NCBI GenBank assembly: GCA_016125275.1
Contig: WGMB01000018.1
Coordinates: 124,001 to 188,000, forward strand
Reading direction: 5' to 3'
DNA: 64,000 bases
From: Acidobacteriota bacterium
GTDB lineage: Bacteria > Acidobacteriota > Terriglobia > Bryobacterales > UBA6623
Positions 43,745-52,975 of this stretch are shown here, one piece after another. The notes below the pieces were generated by a model. That model ran no database searches and had not been told where the DNA came from. It saw nothing but the letters and a program-made list of their open reading frames with translations. The translations under genes and the position numbers were made by a program. Numbering within the stretch: position 1 is the stretch's first letter; the number at the start of each line of letters is the position of its first letter.

Positions 43745-44107
43745 TCAGGATGCATTCTCGTCGACGGGACGCCCGGGACGGATGTGCTCGCCGGGGCGCC
43801 GGGGGATGCCGGGCTCGTGCTCGTGGGAGTGTTCCTGCTCGTGCTCGCCGTCATAGCCGTTGTGGCGAGCCTGGGGGCCGCCGGCGTGGGGACCCGCGTG
43901 GGAAGACTGGCGCGGGGTCACGACGGTGGAGATGGCGTGCTTGAAGATCAACTGCTCTTGGTGATTGGTTTCGAAAACCACACAGTATTTGTCGAATCCC
44001 CGGACGCGTCCGGAAAGCTTGACTCCGCTGGTGAGGTAAATCGTGACGGGCAGGCGCTCTTTTCGTGCGGAGTTCAGGAAGGCGTCCTGCAAATTCTGGC
44101 TCGGCAT
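43745..44107 (-). CDS. hfq: RNA chaperone Hfq with His/Glu-rich tail
   Basis: This is a hexameric Sm-like RNA chaperone for small RNA regulation. The Sm1 region ([40 protein letters not shown]) and Sm2 motif ([11 protein letters not shown]) are intact. The C-terminal tail of about 50 residues is unusual: it contains [12 protein letters not shown] and could bind metal or modulate RNA release. It is followed by hflX on the same strand. Confidence 0.96.
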   Translation of the reverse strand: MPSQNLQDAFLNSARKERLPVTIYLTSGVKLSGRVRGFDKYCVVFETNHQEQLIFKHAISTVVTPRQSSHAGPHAGGPQARHNGYDGEHEQEHSHEHEPGIPRRPGEHIRPGRPVDENAS

Positions 44108-44384
44108 GGTTCAGTACCTCAGCGGCCTCTGGGGGTTCGGATACGGGCGGACCCTTGGAAGCCGAGCAAGCATAAAAACGGGTCATCACGACATGGGCGA
44201 CGGCCTCGTTGGTCCGGTTCGAGGCGCACCTCGGCCCGAGACTATTCACTACGATGCAGAGCGGGCGGGAATGGTTACGTGCATGTTAATCGCCCCTGCG
44301 TTTCAGGGGAGCGCCTGATGGGCCCGGCGTTCGGTTTCGGCCATGATGGCAGCGTTGCGAGCGCGGGAGAGCTAGACTAACAAC

Positions 44385-45278
44385 GTGTCCCTGCCGATTC
44401 TTCGACAAATTGGCCAGGCCATGCGGACCCTCAACCCGAACGAGGTGCGCGCGATGGCCGACCAGGAAGTGTGCTTCGGCGTGCTGGCGGCCGATGACGC
44501 CGTAGCCGCGGAGATCTTTTCGTTTCTGCTGCCGCCGGGCCTGTCTCAGGAGCGTGCGCGGCAGGCCGGCCGCATGATTCTGCGGGTCGGCTCGGAGGCG
44601 GACTTCGACGCCTGTACGGTCGGGTTCGCTGAAGGCGGCGTGCCGCATCCCGAACATTTCTACCGCTTCGATCTGGCGGCGCCGCAGCGAGGCGTCCGGC
44701 TGATCCTGGACGAGCACGAAGAGGATGCGCTGGCGCTGGCGCGCTGGTTCCAGCCGTTCCGCGGCGAGGTCTGCGAGCGGACGATTTGGAAGGTGTGCAA
44801 AGAGAACGCCATGTTCACGGTCGCCACGGCGATTCCGAACGTGATTCCGACGGCGCTGGTGCTGCCGTGGGCGGCGGGGGAGTTTGCCTCCGACACGGCG
44901 TTCCTGACGATGAACCAGGTCCGCATGGCGTTTCTGCTGGCGGCGGCGAGCGATCACGAGATCGGCTACGCCGAGCAGAAGGCGCAGATCGGTTCGATCG
45001 TGGCGGCGGCCTTTGGGTGGCGCAGCCTGGCGCGGGAGCTGGTGGGCAAGATTCCTGCCGGCGGCGGCCTTGTGTCGAAGGGCTTGGTGGCGTTCGCCGG
45101 GACCTACGTGGTGGGCAAGAGCCTGGAACGGTTCTTCAGCGTGGGGCGGGATCTGACGCGCGCCGAGCGTACCGACTACTACGAGGACGCCTACACGCGC
45201 GGCCGGGACGCGGTGACGGAGATCGTCGATCGGCTGCGCTCGCAGAAGAACCGCTCGACGGCCCCCTCGCATGGTTGA
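44385..45278 (+). CDS. DUF697-like membrane protein, function unknown
   Basis: This 297-residue protein has a soluble N-terminal half (about 1-140) with no motif I know, then a hydrophobic C-terminal part reminiscent of DUF697/YcjF: FTVATAIPNVIPTALVLPWA, TMNQVRMAFLLAAASD and the helix pair GGGLVSKGLVAFAGTYVVGK. It starts with GTG at 44385 and overlaps the next gene by 8 nt, so the two are probably co-expressed. Its role is unknown; membrane recruitment of a partner is plausible. Confidence 0.65.
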   Translation: MSLPILRQIGQAMRTLNPNEVRAMADQEVCFGVLAADDAVAAEIFSFLLPPGLSQERARQAGRMILRVGSEADFDACTVGFAEGGVPHPEHFYRFDLAAPQRGVRLILDEHEEDALALARWFQPFRGEVCERTIWKVCKENAMFTVATAIPNVIPTALVLPWAAGEFASDTAFLTMNQVRMAFLLAAASDHEIGYAEQKAQIGSIVAAAFGWRSLARELVGKIPAGGGLVSKGLVAFAGTYVVGKSLERFFSVGRDLTRAERTDYYEDAYTRGRDAVTEIVDRLRSQKNRSTAPSHG

Positions 45279-45960
45279 GCCGCTGTCTCGCCGGCGCTTG
45301 CTGACGCTGTTGGCGGCGCTGGCGCCGGGTCTGCGGGCCGACGAGGCCGGCGGAAGCTTCCAGGCCAAGGGGCTGTGGCGGACGACTCCGCTGGACGTCT
45401 TCGGCGAGATCGGCTACTTCATCGATGAGCCCTGCCTGGGCGCCCGTCCGGGCGACGTGGAGCTGGCCGAGTGGGCGCTGCAGGCTTGGCAGCGCACCGT
45501 GGACGGCCTGCTGTGCTTCACCCCCGCGCCGGCGGCGAGCGCGCTGGTGAGGGTCTACTGGGGACAGACGGGCGACCGCATCGGCAAGATGCAGGCGATC
45601 GAAGTGGGCGACCGGCGCGGCGCGGAAGTCTACGTCGATACGCACGCGGACCGCTTCGACGCGCCGATGGCCGGCCACAGCGACGCCGATCCGCTGTTCC
45701 GCGACGCCGTCCTCTACCGAACCCTGCTGCACGAGATCGGCCACGGCCTGGGGCTGGTGCACACCACGGGCATCGAAGACGCGATGTACTTTGGCGGGGA
45801 CTACGTCGGCTTCTACCTGCGCTACCGCAACAGCGTAGGCTCGCGGGAGGAGATGCGGTTTCAACCGGGCATCTCGGCGACGGACCGGGACCGCATGGCA
45901 AAGCTCTATCCGGCCGACACGCTGGTCCCGCCGAGGGCCCCGAAGATCCCGGAAGCCTAG
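45271..45960 (+). CDS. Exported metzincin-type zinc metalloprotease
   Basis: This 229-residue protein has a twin-arginine-like signal (SRRRLLTLLAALAPGLRA). The zinc site is a full metzincin motif, HEIGHGLGLVH (His154, Glu155, His158, His164), followed by a Met-turn (DAMYFGG, Met172), as in matrixins. The N-terminal part has the expected strand order (IGYFIDEP, AEWALQAWQRTV). It is likely secreted and active on proteins. It overlaps the DUF697-like gene by 8 nt. Confidence 0.88.
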   Translation: MVEPLSRRRLLTLLAALAPGLRADEAGGSFQAKGLWRTTPLDVFGEIGYFIDEPCLGARPGDVELAEWALQAWQRTVDGLLCFTPAPAASALVRVYWGQTGDRIGKMQAIEVGDRRGAEVYVDTHADRFDAPMAGHSDADPLFRDAVLYRTLLHEIGHGLGLVHTTGIEDAMYFGGDYVGFYLRYRNSVGSREEMRFQPGISATDRDRMAKLYPADTLVPPRAPKIPEA

Positions 45961-45963
45961 CCG

Positions 45964-48030
45964 TCAGCCGCCGAGCCACTCGGCGATCACGCTGCGCATG
46001 GCGATCGCGTCGAGCTCCGAGCGCACTTCGAGCTTGCCGGGCGCTTCGATGGCTTCGTAGACCTGCGCGGCCCAGTCGAACTGCTCCCAAGCGCGCGACT
46101 CCGGCACGGCCTCGCCCTGCGGGTTTTCAGGGTTGAGCACGAGCGTGGGGCGCGGGGCGCAGGCGGCCAACAGGTCGCGCACTTCGTACTCGGCGATCAC
46201 TCCCGGCAGGTAGGAGCTAAAGGGCTGGCGGTTGACGGGCTCGAGCACCAGGGATTCGAACGACAGCGGCGGCCCGATGGAGATCAAGCGGTCGATGCGG
46301 GCGTCGAGCACGGCGGCGTGTGCGGCTACGAGCGAAGCGTTGGGGCCGACGCCGACGATCGACCAGGAGCGGTGCCGGGTGCGGTTGGGCGTCAGGGCGA
46401 CGACGTCCTTGATGCGCTGGCCCAGCAGCGGCCGGCCGATCTCCAGGCTGCGGTAGGCGAAGAAGTCCTGCCAGTCGAAGCCGACCTTGACCACCGATTC
46501 CGGCCGGCTCTCGCCCCAGCCGCGCAGGTCGAGACCGAGGGCTTCGTAGCCGGCCGAGAGGATCGGGTCGATGACTGAGCGGCGGACCTCCACGTCGTCC
46601 TTGCCGAGGTCGGCGATGACGATCACCGTGCCCCGGGGGTAGGCGTGCGGCTCGAGCGCGCGGTCGGCGACGAAGATGCCTTGCTCGGGTTTGTGGACGC
46701 CGACGCGGGCGACACGCTGGATGGCGTGCTGGATCTCTACGCGGTAGTTGGGGAAGTTGCCGGCCGAAGGGGTCTCGCGCTGCGGCGCGATGTGGCGGGC
46801 GCGCTCGCAGTTGAGGTCGACCACGGTCTTGCCGTTGAGCGAGACGGAGGTCTGGCCCGACTCGGTGCACTGGAGCTCCTCAGGCGTCGAGATGGTGGCT
46901 GGACGTTCTTTGACCGCGCGGCTGACCGGGCTGAGCCAGCGTAGGAACCAGTCCACGGCCCCGACGCGCAGTTGCTCATTGAGTCCGTGACCGGCATCGG
47001 TCTCGATCATGCGCACATGCTGCTCGGCTCCGGCGATGCGGTAGGCCTTCTGCACCTCGCGAAAGGTCTCGCGGGCGGCGTCGATCGGCACGAAGTCCTG
47101 GATGGCCGAGCCGATGATCAACGGCTTGGGCGCGAAGGCGGCCAGCAGCTCGACGTGGTCGACGCCGGCGCGCAGGATGCCGGGCAGAACCTGCTCGGGG
47201 TCGGCGATGAGAAGCGCCCGCGTCTTGGCCGGAAAGCTGGCGACGGCGCAACTCGGAAAAGCCGCCTGGATGCGTTCGTCGAAGGCGCAGTACTGCAGCG
47301 TCTCCATGCCGCCGCCGGAGTTGCCGCCCATGCCGATCTTGTCGGGGTCCACGTCGGGCCGCTGCTGCAGATAGTCGATGGCGCGCGCGGCGTCCCACAC
47401 GCGGTAGCCCATCAGGTTCACGCCGACGAGCCAGCTCTGGTGGCCGAGCACGCGGTGCTCCTTGGTGCCGGGGCCCACCCGGGAGGCCCCCGTGGCGGGG
47501 TCGAAGAACTCGAGCCGCTCGCCTTGCCCGACCGGGTCGTAGATGAGCGCGATGAAGCCGTGGCGGGCCAGCAGGATGCAGAAACGCTGGTAGGTTTCGG
47601 CCGCCTTGCCGGTGTCCGAATGGCCGCAGGGCACGACCACGGCGGGCAGCTTGCCGGAGACTTGCTTGGGCCGGTAGACGTTGGCGGTGACGAACAGCTC
47701 GGGACGGCTCTCGAAGATGACCTTCTCGATGACGTAGTCGTCGCGTTCGACGGCGCCGACCTGGCGAGCGTTCAGCGGCGTGCGGGTCTCCGGCAAGGGG
47801 CCCCAGGCCTCTGCTACGGCCTGGCGGACGCGGGCGCGGAGGGCGTCGAGCTCGGCCGGCGTCCGCATGGCGTCAAAGGTCTTGCGGCGGCGCTCCTCGA
47901 GGATGTCAATGTACGCCTGGGTATACTCCCACAGCATCCCGGCCAAGCCGGCGGCCTGAGCTGGAATGGGGACGAAACCGGCGCCCGCGCCGGCTAGGAG
48001 GGTTCTGGTGAAGCCTCGGCGAGTCAGCAT
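45964..48030 (-). CDS. Exported tandem alpha/beta hydrolase, acetyl-xylan-esterase-like; second domain lacks Ser
   Basis: This 688-residue protein has a Tat signal (TRRGFTRTLLAGAGAG) and two alpha/beta-hydrolase domains. The first (about 100-370) has the nucleophile elbow GGNSGGGMET and the DPVGQGER and DAGHG segments, like acetyl-xylan-esterase/Abhydrolase_7 proteins. The second (about 440-685) keeps the fold (VIVIADLGKDD, LGLDLRGWGESRP) but its elbow reads VGVGPNASL with no Ser at the nucleophile position, so it is likely non-catalytic. Probably a periplasmic carbohydrate esterase. It is divergent from the amidohydrolase at 48117. Confidence 0.85.
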   Translation of the reverse strand: MLTRRGFTRTLLAGAGAGFVPIPAQAAGLAGMLWEYTQAYIDILEERRRKTFDAMRTPAELDALRARVRQAVAEAWGPLPETRTPLNARQVGAVERDDYVIEKVIFESRPELFVTANVYRPKQVSGKLPAVVVPCGHSDTGKAAETYQRFCILLARHGFIALIYDPVGQGERLEFFDPATGASRVGPGTKEHRVLGHQSWLVGVNLMGYRVWDAARAIDYLQQRPDVDPDKIGMGGNSGGGMETLQYCAFDERIQAAFPSCAVASFPAKTRALLIADPEQVLPGILRAGVDHVELLAAFAPKPLIIGSAIQDFVPIDAARETFREVQKAYRIAGAEQHVRMIETDAGHGLNEQLRVGAVDWFLRWLSPVSRAVKERPATISTPEELQCTESGQTSVSLNGKTVVDLNCERARHIAPQRETPSAGNFPNYRVEIQHAIQRVARVGVHKPEQGIFVADRALEPHAYPRGTVIVIADLGKDDVEVRRSVIDPILSAGYEALGLDLRGWGESRPESVVKVGFDWQDFFAYRSLEIGRPLLGQRIKDVVALTPNRTRHRSWSIVGVGPNASLVAAHAAVLDARIDRLISIGPPLSFESLVLEPVNRQPFSSYLPGVIAEYEVRDLLAACAPRPTLVLNPENPQGEAVPESRAWEQFDWAAQVYEAIEAPGKLEVRSELDAIAMRSVIAEWLGG

Positions 48031-48116
48031 CAACGGCAAAACCTTAGTCTACAATCCATTACGCACCGGGCGGAACCCTGGTTGCCCGTGCGAGTTATGA
48101 TGGTGCGTCTAAACCT

Positions 48117-49403
48117 ATGCGCGCCCGCTTCCTCTGTCTGCTCGCCGCCCTCGCCCTCAGCGCTCTGCCGGGGTCGGCGCAGCGCTATGACCTGCTGCTC
48201 AATGACGGCTTCGTGATCGACCCGGCCAACGGGATCAACGGGCATCGCGACGTGGCGATCGCCGACGGCAAGATCGCGGCCGTGGCCGAAGAGATCGATC
48301 CGCGCGAGGCCAAGCGGGTGTTCGAGGTGAAAGGCCTGTTCGTCACGCCCGGCCTGATCGACCTGCACGCGCACGTCTTCTCCACCACGGGTATTCCGGG
48401 CGCCTGGGCTGGGGATCTTTCCGTGCAGGCGGACGCGTTGTCGTTCCGCACCGGCGTGACGACGCTGGTGGACGCGGGCAGCTCCGGCTGGCGGAATTTT
48501 GAGATCTTCCGCCAGACGGTGATCGACCGGGCGGCGACGCGGGTGCTGTCACTGATCAACATCGCCGGCTTCGGCATGATCACCGACATCACCGAGCAGA
48601 AGGACTTCGACCCCGAAGAGGTCGCCCGGCTGGCGAAGAAGCATTCCGACGTGGTGGTGGGCGTGAAGTCGGCGCACTACCGCGGCAAGGACTGGGCGTC
48701 GGTGGAGAATGCCGTGAAGGCCGGCACGCTGGCGGATATTCCGGTGATGGTGGACTTCGGGTACTTTTGGCCGGACCGGCCGTTCTATGAGCTGGTGCTG
48801 GACAAGCTGCGGCCGGGCGACATGCCCACGCACTGCTTCCGCGCGCCGGTGCCGTGGGTGGACAAGGACGGCAAGCTCTACGACTACCTCTACAAGGCGC
48901 GGAAACGGGGCATCAAGTTCGACGTGGGCCATGGCGGCGGCAGCTTCGTGTTCCGCAACGCCGTGCCGGCGATCCAGGCCGGGTTCTATCCCGATTCGAT
49001 CTCGACCGACCTGCACGTCAGCTCGATGGTGGGCGGCATGATGGACATGCCGTCGCTGATGTCGAAGTTCCTGGCGATGGGCATGCCGCTGGAGGCGGTG
49101 ATCCGGGCTTCCACCTGGAACCCTGCGCAGCAGATCGGCCGCGACGATCTGGGCAAGCTGACGCCCGGCGCGGTGGCGGACGTAGCGGTGTTCCGGCTGA
49201 TGCGGGGCGAGTTCCGCTTTCGCGACGCCAGCAACGGGGCGATGTCGGGCACGGAGCGGCTGCACGCCGAGGCGACGATCAAGGACGGGCGGGTGCGCTG
49301 GGATTGGAACAGCCTGTCGGGCGTGGACTACAAGACGTTGGGACCGACCTACGGCGTGCGCGGCGGGTTCGACAACATCGTGCCGCCGCCCGCGGAAAAG
49401 TAG
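48117..49403 (+). CDS. Secreted metal-dependent amidohydrolase
   Basis: This amidohydrolase-superfamily enzyme has a signal peptide (RFLCLLAALALSALPGSAQ). Metal ligands are seen in PGLIDLHAHVF (His84, His86), a probable carboxylated Lys in VVVGVKSAHYRG, and later His and Asp in VGHGGGSF and DSISTDLHVSS. It resembles dihydroorotase/enamidase-like enzymes of unknown substrate. An HD-like DUF6817 gene follows after 11 nt in the same operon. Confidence 0.88.
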   Translation: MRARFLCLLAALALSALPGSAQRYDLLLNDGFVIDPANGINGHRDVAIADGKIAAVAEEIDPREAKRVFEVKGLFVTPGLIDLHAHVFSTTGIPGAWAGDLSVQADALSFRTGVTTLVDAGSSGWRNFEIFRQTVIDRAATRVLSLINIAGFGMITDITEQKDFDPEEVARLAKKHSDVVVGVKSAHYRGKDWASVENAVKAGTLADIPVMVDFGYFWPDRPFYELVLDKLRPGDMPTHCFRAPVPWVDKDGKLYDYLYKARKRGIKFDVGHGGGSFVFRNAVPAIQAGFYPDSISTDLHVSSMVGGMMDMPSLMSKFLAMGMPLEAVIRASTWNPAQQIGRDDLGKLTPGAVADVAVFRLMRGEFRFRDASNGAMSGTERLHAEATIKDGRVRWDWNSLSGVDYKTLGPTYGVRGGFDNIVPPPAEK

Positions 49404-49414
49404 AGGAGCAAGCT

Positions 49415-49966
49415 ATGGACAAGTTTCATGCGCTGGTGGATTTGCTGAAGGCCGAAAAGGCTCTGGACGTAGGCCACACGGACGGCTCCTATCTGGGTCA
49501 CTGCGCGTCGGTTTACCGCGACATGAAGCGCTGGGGCGCCGACGAGGACCTGGCGATCGCGGGGCTGCTGCACTCTCTCTACGGGACGGGGCTTTTCCAG
49601 TCCTTCAAGCTGGAGCTGGACCGCCGTGACGAGATCCGCGCGGTCGCCGGCGAACGCGCGGAGCGGCTGGCGTACCTGAACTGCGCCATCGTGTACGACT
49701 CGTTCGACGAGCAGGTGGAGCAGGGCGCGCCGCCGTTCCGCATGGAAGACCGCTTCACCGGCGCGGACATCAACGTGGCGGCGGAGGACTTCGAGGACCT
49801 GATGTTCCTGCAGTTGGTCGACCGGCTGGAGCAGATTCCGCGGTCGAAGAAGTACGCGTTCCGGCAAGCGGCGTTTCGCCGCATGGCGGAGTTGCTGGCC
49901 GAGCGCACCGGCGGAGTTTCGCTGGAGGCCTACGACAAGGTGTACGCCGCCGCGGAAGTGGGTTGA
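49415..49966 (+). CDS. DUF6817-like HD-superfamily protein
   Basis: This 183-residue protein matches my recollection of DUF6817: GHTDGSYLGHCASVYRDMKR, then AIAGLLHSLYGTGLF, with the His pattern of a minimal HD-type metal site. It has no signal peptide, so it works in the cytoplasm although its operon partner is exported. The ATG at 49415 is supported by GAGGAG at a 6-nt spacing. Its biochemical role is unknown. Confidence 0.75.
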   Translation: MDKFHALVDLLKAEKALDVGHTDGSYLGHCASVYRDMKRWGADEDLAIAGLLHSLYGTGLFQSFKLELDRRDEIRAVAGERAERLAYLNCAIVYDSFDEQVEQGAPPFRMEDRFTGADINVAAEDFEDLMFLQLVDRLEQIPRSKKYAFRQAAFRRMAELLAERTGGVSLEAYDKVYAAAEVG

Positions 49967-49988
49967 GGGCTCCCGCGGCGCACGCCGA

Positions 49989-51455
49989 CTACTGCGCGAA
50001 GATCGAGGTTTCGACCGCGGTCTCCACGCCGCCGACTTTGAGGACGACAGACGCCTTGCCGGACGCCTGGGTCATGCGCGCGTTGATCTGCATGAGACCC
50101 ACGAATCCCGGCGCAGCCCCGGCGTAGTCCAGGGTCGCCTGCTCGCCGCCGATCCACAGCTCCACGTCGCCCAGGGGCGCAGGGTAGGGCGCTTCCGCCG
50201 GGACGCCGGTGCGTCCGGGCGGCGCCGTTTGTCCTTCTCCCGTGGCGAAAAAGATGAGCGGCTGACCGGGGGCGGCCGGATTGTCCTCGCCGTTGAGCGT
50301 TCCGTCCGCGTAGACCGCGATCGCCCGGCTCGGGTCGTCTCCCCAGGCGAACAGCGCCGGGGCGGCCGCTTGGAGCGCCATGGCGACGTTCGGGCCGCGC
50401 ACGCCGTCGCGCACGACGGCTACCTGCACGGTGGAGCGGTCGGCGACTTCGTACGGGACCTGGAAGTTGATCTGGTCCTCCCGCACGAAGAACAGCGGGG
50501 CGGCGACCTCGTCCACCATCACTTGCACGCCGGCCCGTTCGCGGAGGACCTCTCCGTCGGCGTCGAGGGCCGCGCCGACTCCCTCGGCGGGTCCCATGCC
50601 TTCGCCGAAGATCGACGCATGCTGGCCGACGGCGAGCGCCCGGGCCTGGAAGTCCGCTCCGTGGGAGATCTTGCTGATCTGCGGGCCGACGGGGGCGTCC
50701 TTGGAGCAGGCTTGCAGTTGGAGATAGGGCAGGCCGGAGGAAGACTCCTCCGTCTTCCCGTTGAAACGATAGATCTTGGCCAACGCGTACTGCCAATTGC
50801 AGTTCAAACAGCGGGCCCAGATCGTGAAGGTCCACGGAAAGTAGTCGACCGTTCCACCGAGCGTGTGATCGTGCCGGCGATCCTCGTCGACGGCGAGCGG
50901 CTGGCTGCCGAATGGGCCGACCGATTCGGCGGGCATCGCGCCGGTCAGCACGCGCCCGTTGGCCTCGCGGAAGGCGCTCCAGCCGTCCGGACACGAGGAG
51001 TCGTTGAAGAAGAACAGCATGCCGGCAGGCGCGGCGCCCGCCGGCGCCTCGACCTTCTGACAGACGTTCATCTTCGCCAGCGGCAGCCCGGAAGGCTGTA
51101 CGTCGGCGGAGCCCCGGCCACTTATCTCGGTGAACGGGCGATCGGCAGCCGTGGTCCGGCTGCCGTAGGCGCTGCGCCAAGCGACGGTCGTGCCGGACAG
51201 GCGGAACGTCGCATAGGCCTTGTGGCCGTGGGTCGCCTCGGCCCCCTCGGCCAAAGCTTCTCCTACCGGACGCCCGAGGCCCTCCAGCGGTGACGGCACG
51301 AGGGCGCGTCCGTTGGCTGCGTCATAGGCCATCCAGCCCTCCGGGCAAGCCTCCGAAAAGTACGCGATGGCGCCGACGGGAGCCGGATCCGCGGCCCGGC
51401 CGGGCGCGACAGCCAAGCCGCCGAGCAGCAGCAGGAGAGTGGCGACGCGCCTCAT
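49989..51455 (-). CDS. Secreted protein with two collar-like modules and Solibacter-type (TIGR03437-like) C-domain
   Basis: This 488-residue protein has a signal peptide (VATLLLLLGGLAVAPGRA). Two modules with a phage-tail-collar-like signature follow: GAIAYFSEACPEGWMAYD and GMLFFFNDSSCPDGWSAFRE, each with a later GxHxH-like or HDHT turn. The C-terminal 240 residues match the Solibacter-type module: ASIFGEGMGPAEG, VMVDEVAAPLFFVREDQINF, QVPYEV and YAGAAPGFVGLMQINARM. This module is a strong Acidobacteriota marker. The function is presumably extracellular or surface-bound. It overlaps the upstream single-module gene by 4 nt. Confidence 0.82.
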   Translation of the reverse strand: MRRVATLLLLLGGLAVAPGRAADPAPVGAIAYFSEACPEGWMAYDAANGRALVPSPLEGLGRPVGEALAEGAEATHGHKAYATFRLSGTTVAWRSAYGSRTTAADRPFTEISGRGSADVQPSGLPLAKMNVCQKVEAPAGAAPAGMLFFFNDSSCPDGWSAFREANGRVLTGAMPAESVGPFGSQPLAVDEDRRHDHTLGGTVDYFPWTFTIWARCLNCNWQYALAKIYRFNGKTEESSSGLPYLQLQACSKDAPVGPQISKISHGADFQARALAVGQHASIFGEGMGPAEGVGAALDADGEVLRERAGVQVMVDEVAAPLFFVREDQINFQVPYEVADRSTVQVAVVRDGVRGPNVAMALQAAAPALFAWGDDPSRAIAVYADGTLNGEDNPAAPGQPLIFFATGEGQTAPPGRTGVPAEAPYPAPLGDVELWIGGEQATLDYAGAAPGFVGLMQINARMTQASGKASVVLKVGGVETAVETSIFAQ

Positions 51456-51895
51456 GGCTGCACGCTCCGGCGGCACATGCGCGTCGCATAGAACGGCAGA
51501 TTGGTGGTCCACGAATCGGTGACGCCTTTCATCTCTGCTTTGTCGCCGACCACGAAGTCCAGCGCCGCACAGCAATTGTCGATGGGCATGTAGGAGCGCG
51601 TCAGATCGGCGGACGCGGCGAACGGATGTTCGTGCTGGGGAGGCTGCTTGTCTACGATGGGCTCGCCGACCACGTCGCCGACCTCGGCTTCGGTCGCCGC
51701 GCCGACAACGATGCGGCCCTGGGTGAGAGGTTCGTCCGTCCAGCCTTCCGGGCAGTTTGCGCCCGTGAACAGGCCCACCATGCCGGGTGGAAAGGAGCTC
51801 TCGGTTTGTGGCGGAGGCGGAGCGGGATCGGCGGCGAAGCCGATGGCGGAGGAGAGGAGAACGAGCGAACAGCAGACGGAGATCCGAAATAACAT
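51452..51895 (-). CDS. Small secreted single collar-like module protein
   Basis: This 147-residue protein has a signal peptide (FRISVCCSLVLLSSAIGFA) and one collar-like module: GMVGLFTGANCPEGWTDEPL, then QHEHPFAASADLTRSY. The C-terminus is Cys-rich (DNCCAALDF, RMCRRS), suggesting disulfides. It is coupled by a 4-nt overlap to the larger two-module protein, so the two are likely made together and may associate. The ATG at 51895 gives the signal peptide. Confidence 0.72.
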   Translation of the reverse strand: MLFRISVCCSLVLLSSAIGFAADPAPPPPQTESSFPPGMVGLFTGANCPEGWTDEPLTQGRIVVGAATEAEVGDVVGEPIVDKQPPQHEHPFAASADLTRSYMPIDNCCAALDFVVGDKAEMKGVTDSWTTNLPFYATRMCRRSVQP

Positions 51896-51973
51896 GGCGC
51901 AATTACGAAGCAAGAAGTGTAGCGCAGACGTTCCGGTGGTCGGAACGTCTGCGCCCACTGCGGAGATTCTTGC

Positions 51974-52975
51974 TTAGTTATTGCGGAAGGCCGCGGCCGG
52001 AGCTTCCCACGGGCCGGAATAGATGCGGATATTCGGCTTGGCGGCGCGCAGGGCGGTGAGGCCCTTATCCGTGACGGACGAGCCCCGTACATCCACTTCG
52101 CGCAGGGAAGGGTAGCCGGCCAGCACCGTCATGGCCTCGTCGTCCACCCGGTTGCAGGACTGCAATTTGAGCCTTTCGAGCTTGGAGAGGGTCTTGATCT
52201 CTTCGAGCCAGCGCGCCGTGACGTCCATCATGTTGACGGTGGCGAAGCGGACGCCTTCGCGGCCCACGCCCAGCGTTGTGCAGCCGAAGCGCAGCTCGCG
52301 AAGGTTGCTGAGGGTGAGCACCGCCTCCAGACCGCGGTCGGACATGCTGATCGTCCAGACGTTGGAGTCCGTGCCCTGGCGGCCGTTGAGGTCGAGGTAG
52401 GTCAGCCCGGGCAGCAGCCGCAGCGCTTGCAGGCCGGCGTCGCCCAATTCATTGCCGCCGATGGTCAGCTCGCGGAGCTTCGGCAGCGAGCTGAGCTGCT
52501 CCAGGCCGACGTCGGTGACCATCGAGGAGCCGACGTCCAACACCTCGATGTTCGTCAGCCCGGAGATATGCTCCAGGGTGGTGTCGCTGATCTTGGTGCC
52601 GTGCACGTTCAGGCGCTCGAGGTTCTTCCAGCCCTTGACCGCCGCCAGACCTTCGTCGGTGACGTATTCGGCAAAGCGCAGGTTGAGGTCGGTGATCCCG
52701 GGCAGGTCCTTGAGCTCCTGCATTCCTTGGTCGGTGATGTGCGTCAGCGACAGATCGAGCGTAGCCAGCTTGGGGTACTCGGTGAGCTTGCGGAGATCCG
52801 TGTCGGTCACCCAAGTTGCGCGCAGGTCCACGCCGGTCACCGCGCCCGAGGCGTCGAGGGTCACGGCGCCGCCCAGGTCTTCGATCCAGTCCGTGTCAGC
52901 AGCGGCCAATGGGAGCGCGCCCAAGAGCCCGAGGCTCAGGGAGCAGAGAATCGACATGCGGCGGAGAGAGGTCAT
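51974..52975 (-). CDS. Secreted leucine-rich-repeat protein
   Basis: This 333-residue protein has a signal peptide ([17 protein letters not shown]) and about eight leucine-rich repeats of the bacterial/cysteine-containing-like type with period about 24 ([58 protein letters not shown]). It forms a pair with the larger LRR protein upstream (1-nt overlap, TAATG). A binding or scaffold role outside the cell is likely; the partner is unknown. Confidence 0.82.
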   Translation of the reverse strand: MTSLRRMSILCSLSLGLLGALPLAAADTDWIEDLGGAVTLDASGAVTGVDLRATWVTDTDLRKLTEYPKLATLDLSLTHITDQGMQELKDLPGITDLNLRFAEYVTDEGLAAVKGWKNLERLNVHGTKISDTTLEHISGLTNIEVLDVGSSMVTDVGLEQLSSLPKLRELTIGGNELGDAGLQALRLLPGLTYLDLNGRQGTDSNVWTISMSDRGLEAVLTLSNLRELRFGCTTLGVGREGVRFATVNMMDVTARWLEEIKTLSKLERLKLQSCNRVDDEAMTVLAGYPSLREVDVRGSSVTDKGLTALRAAKPNIRIYSGPWEAPAAAFRNN

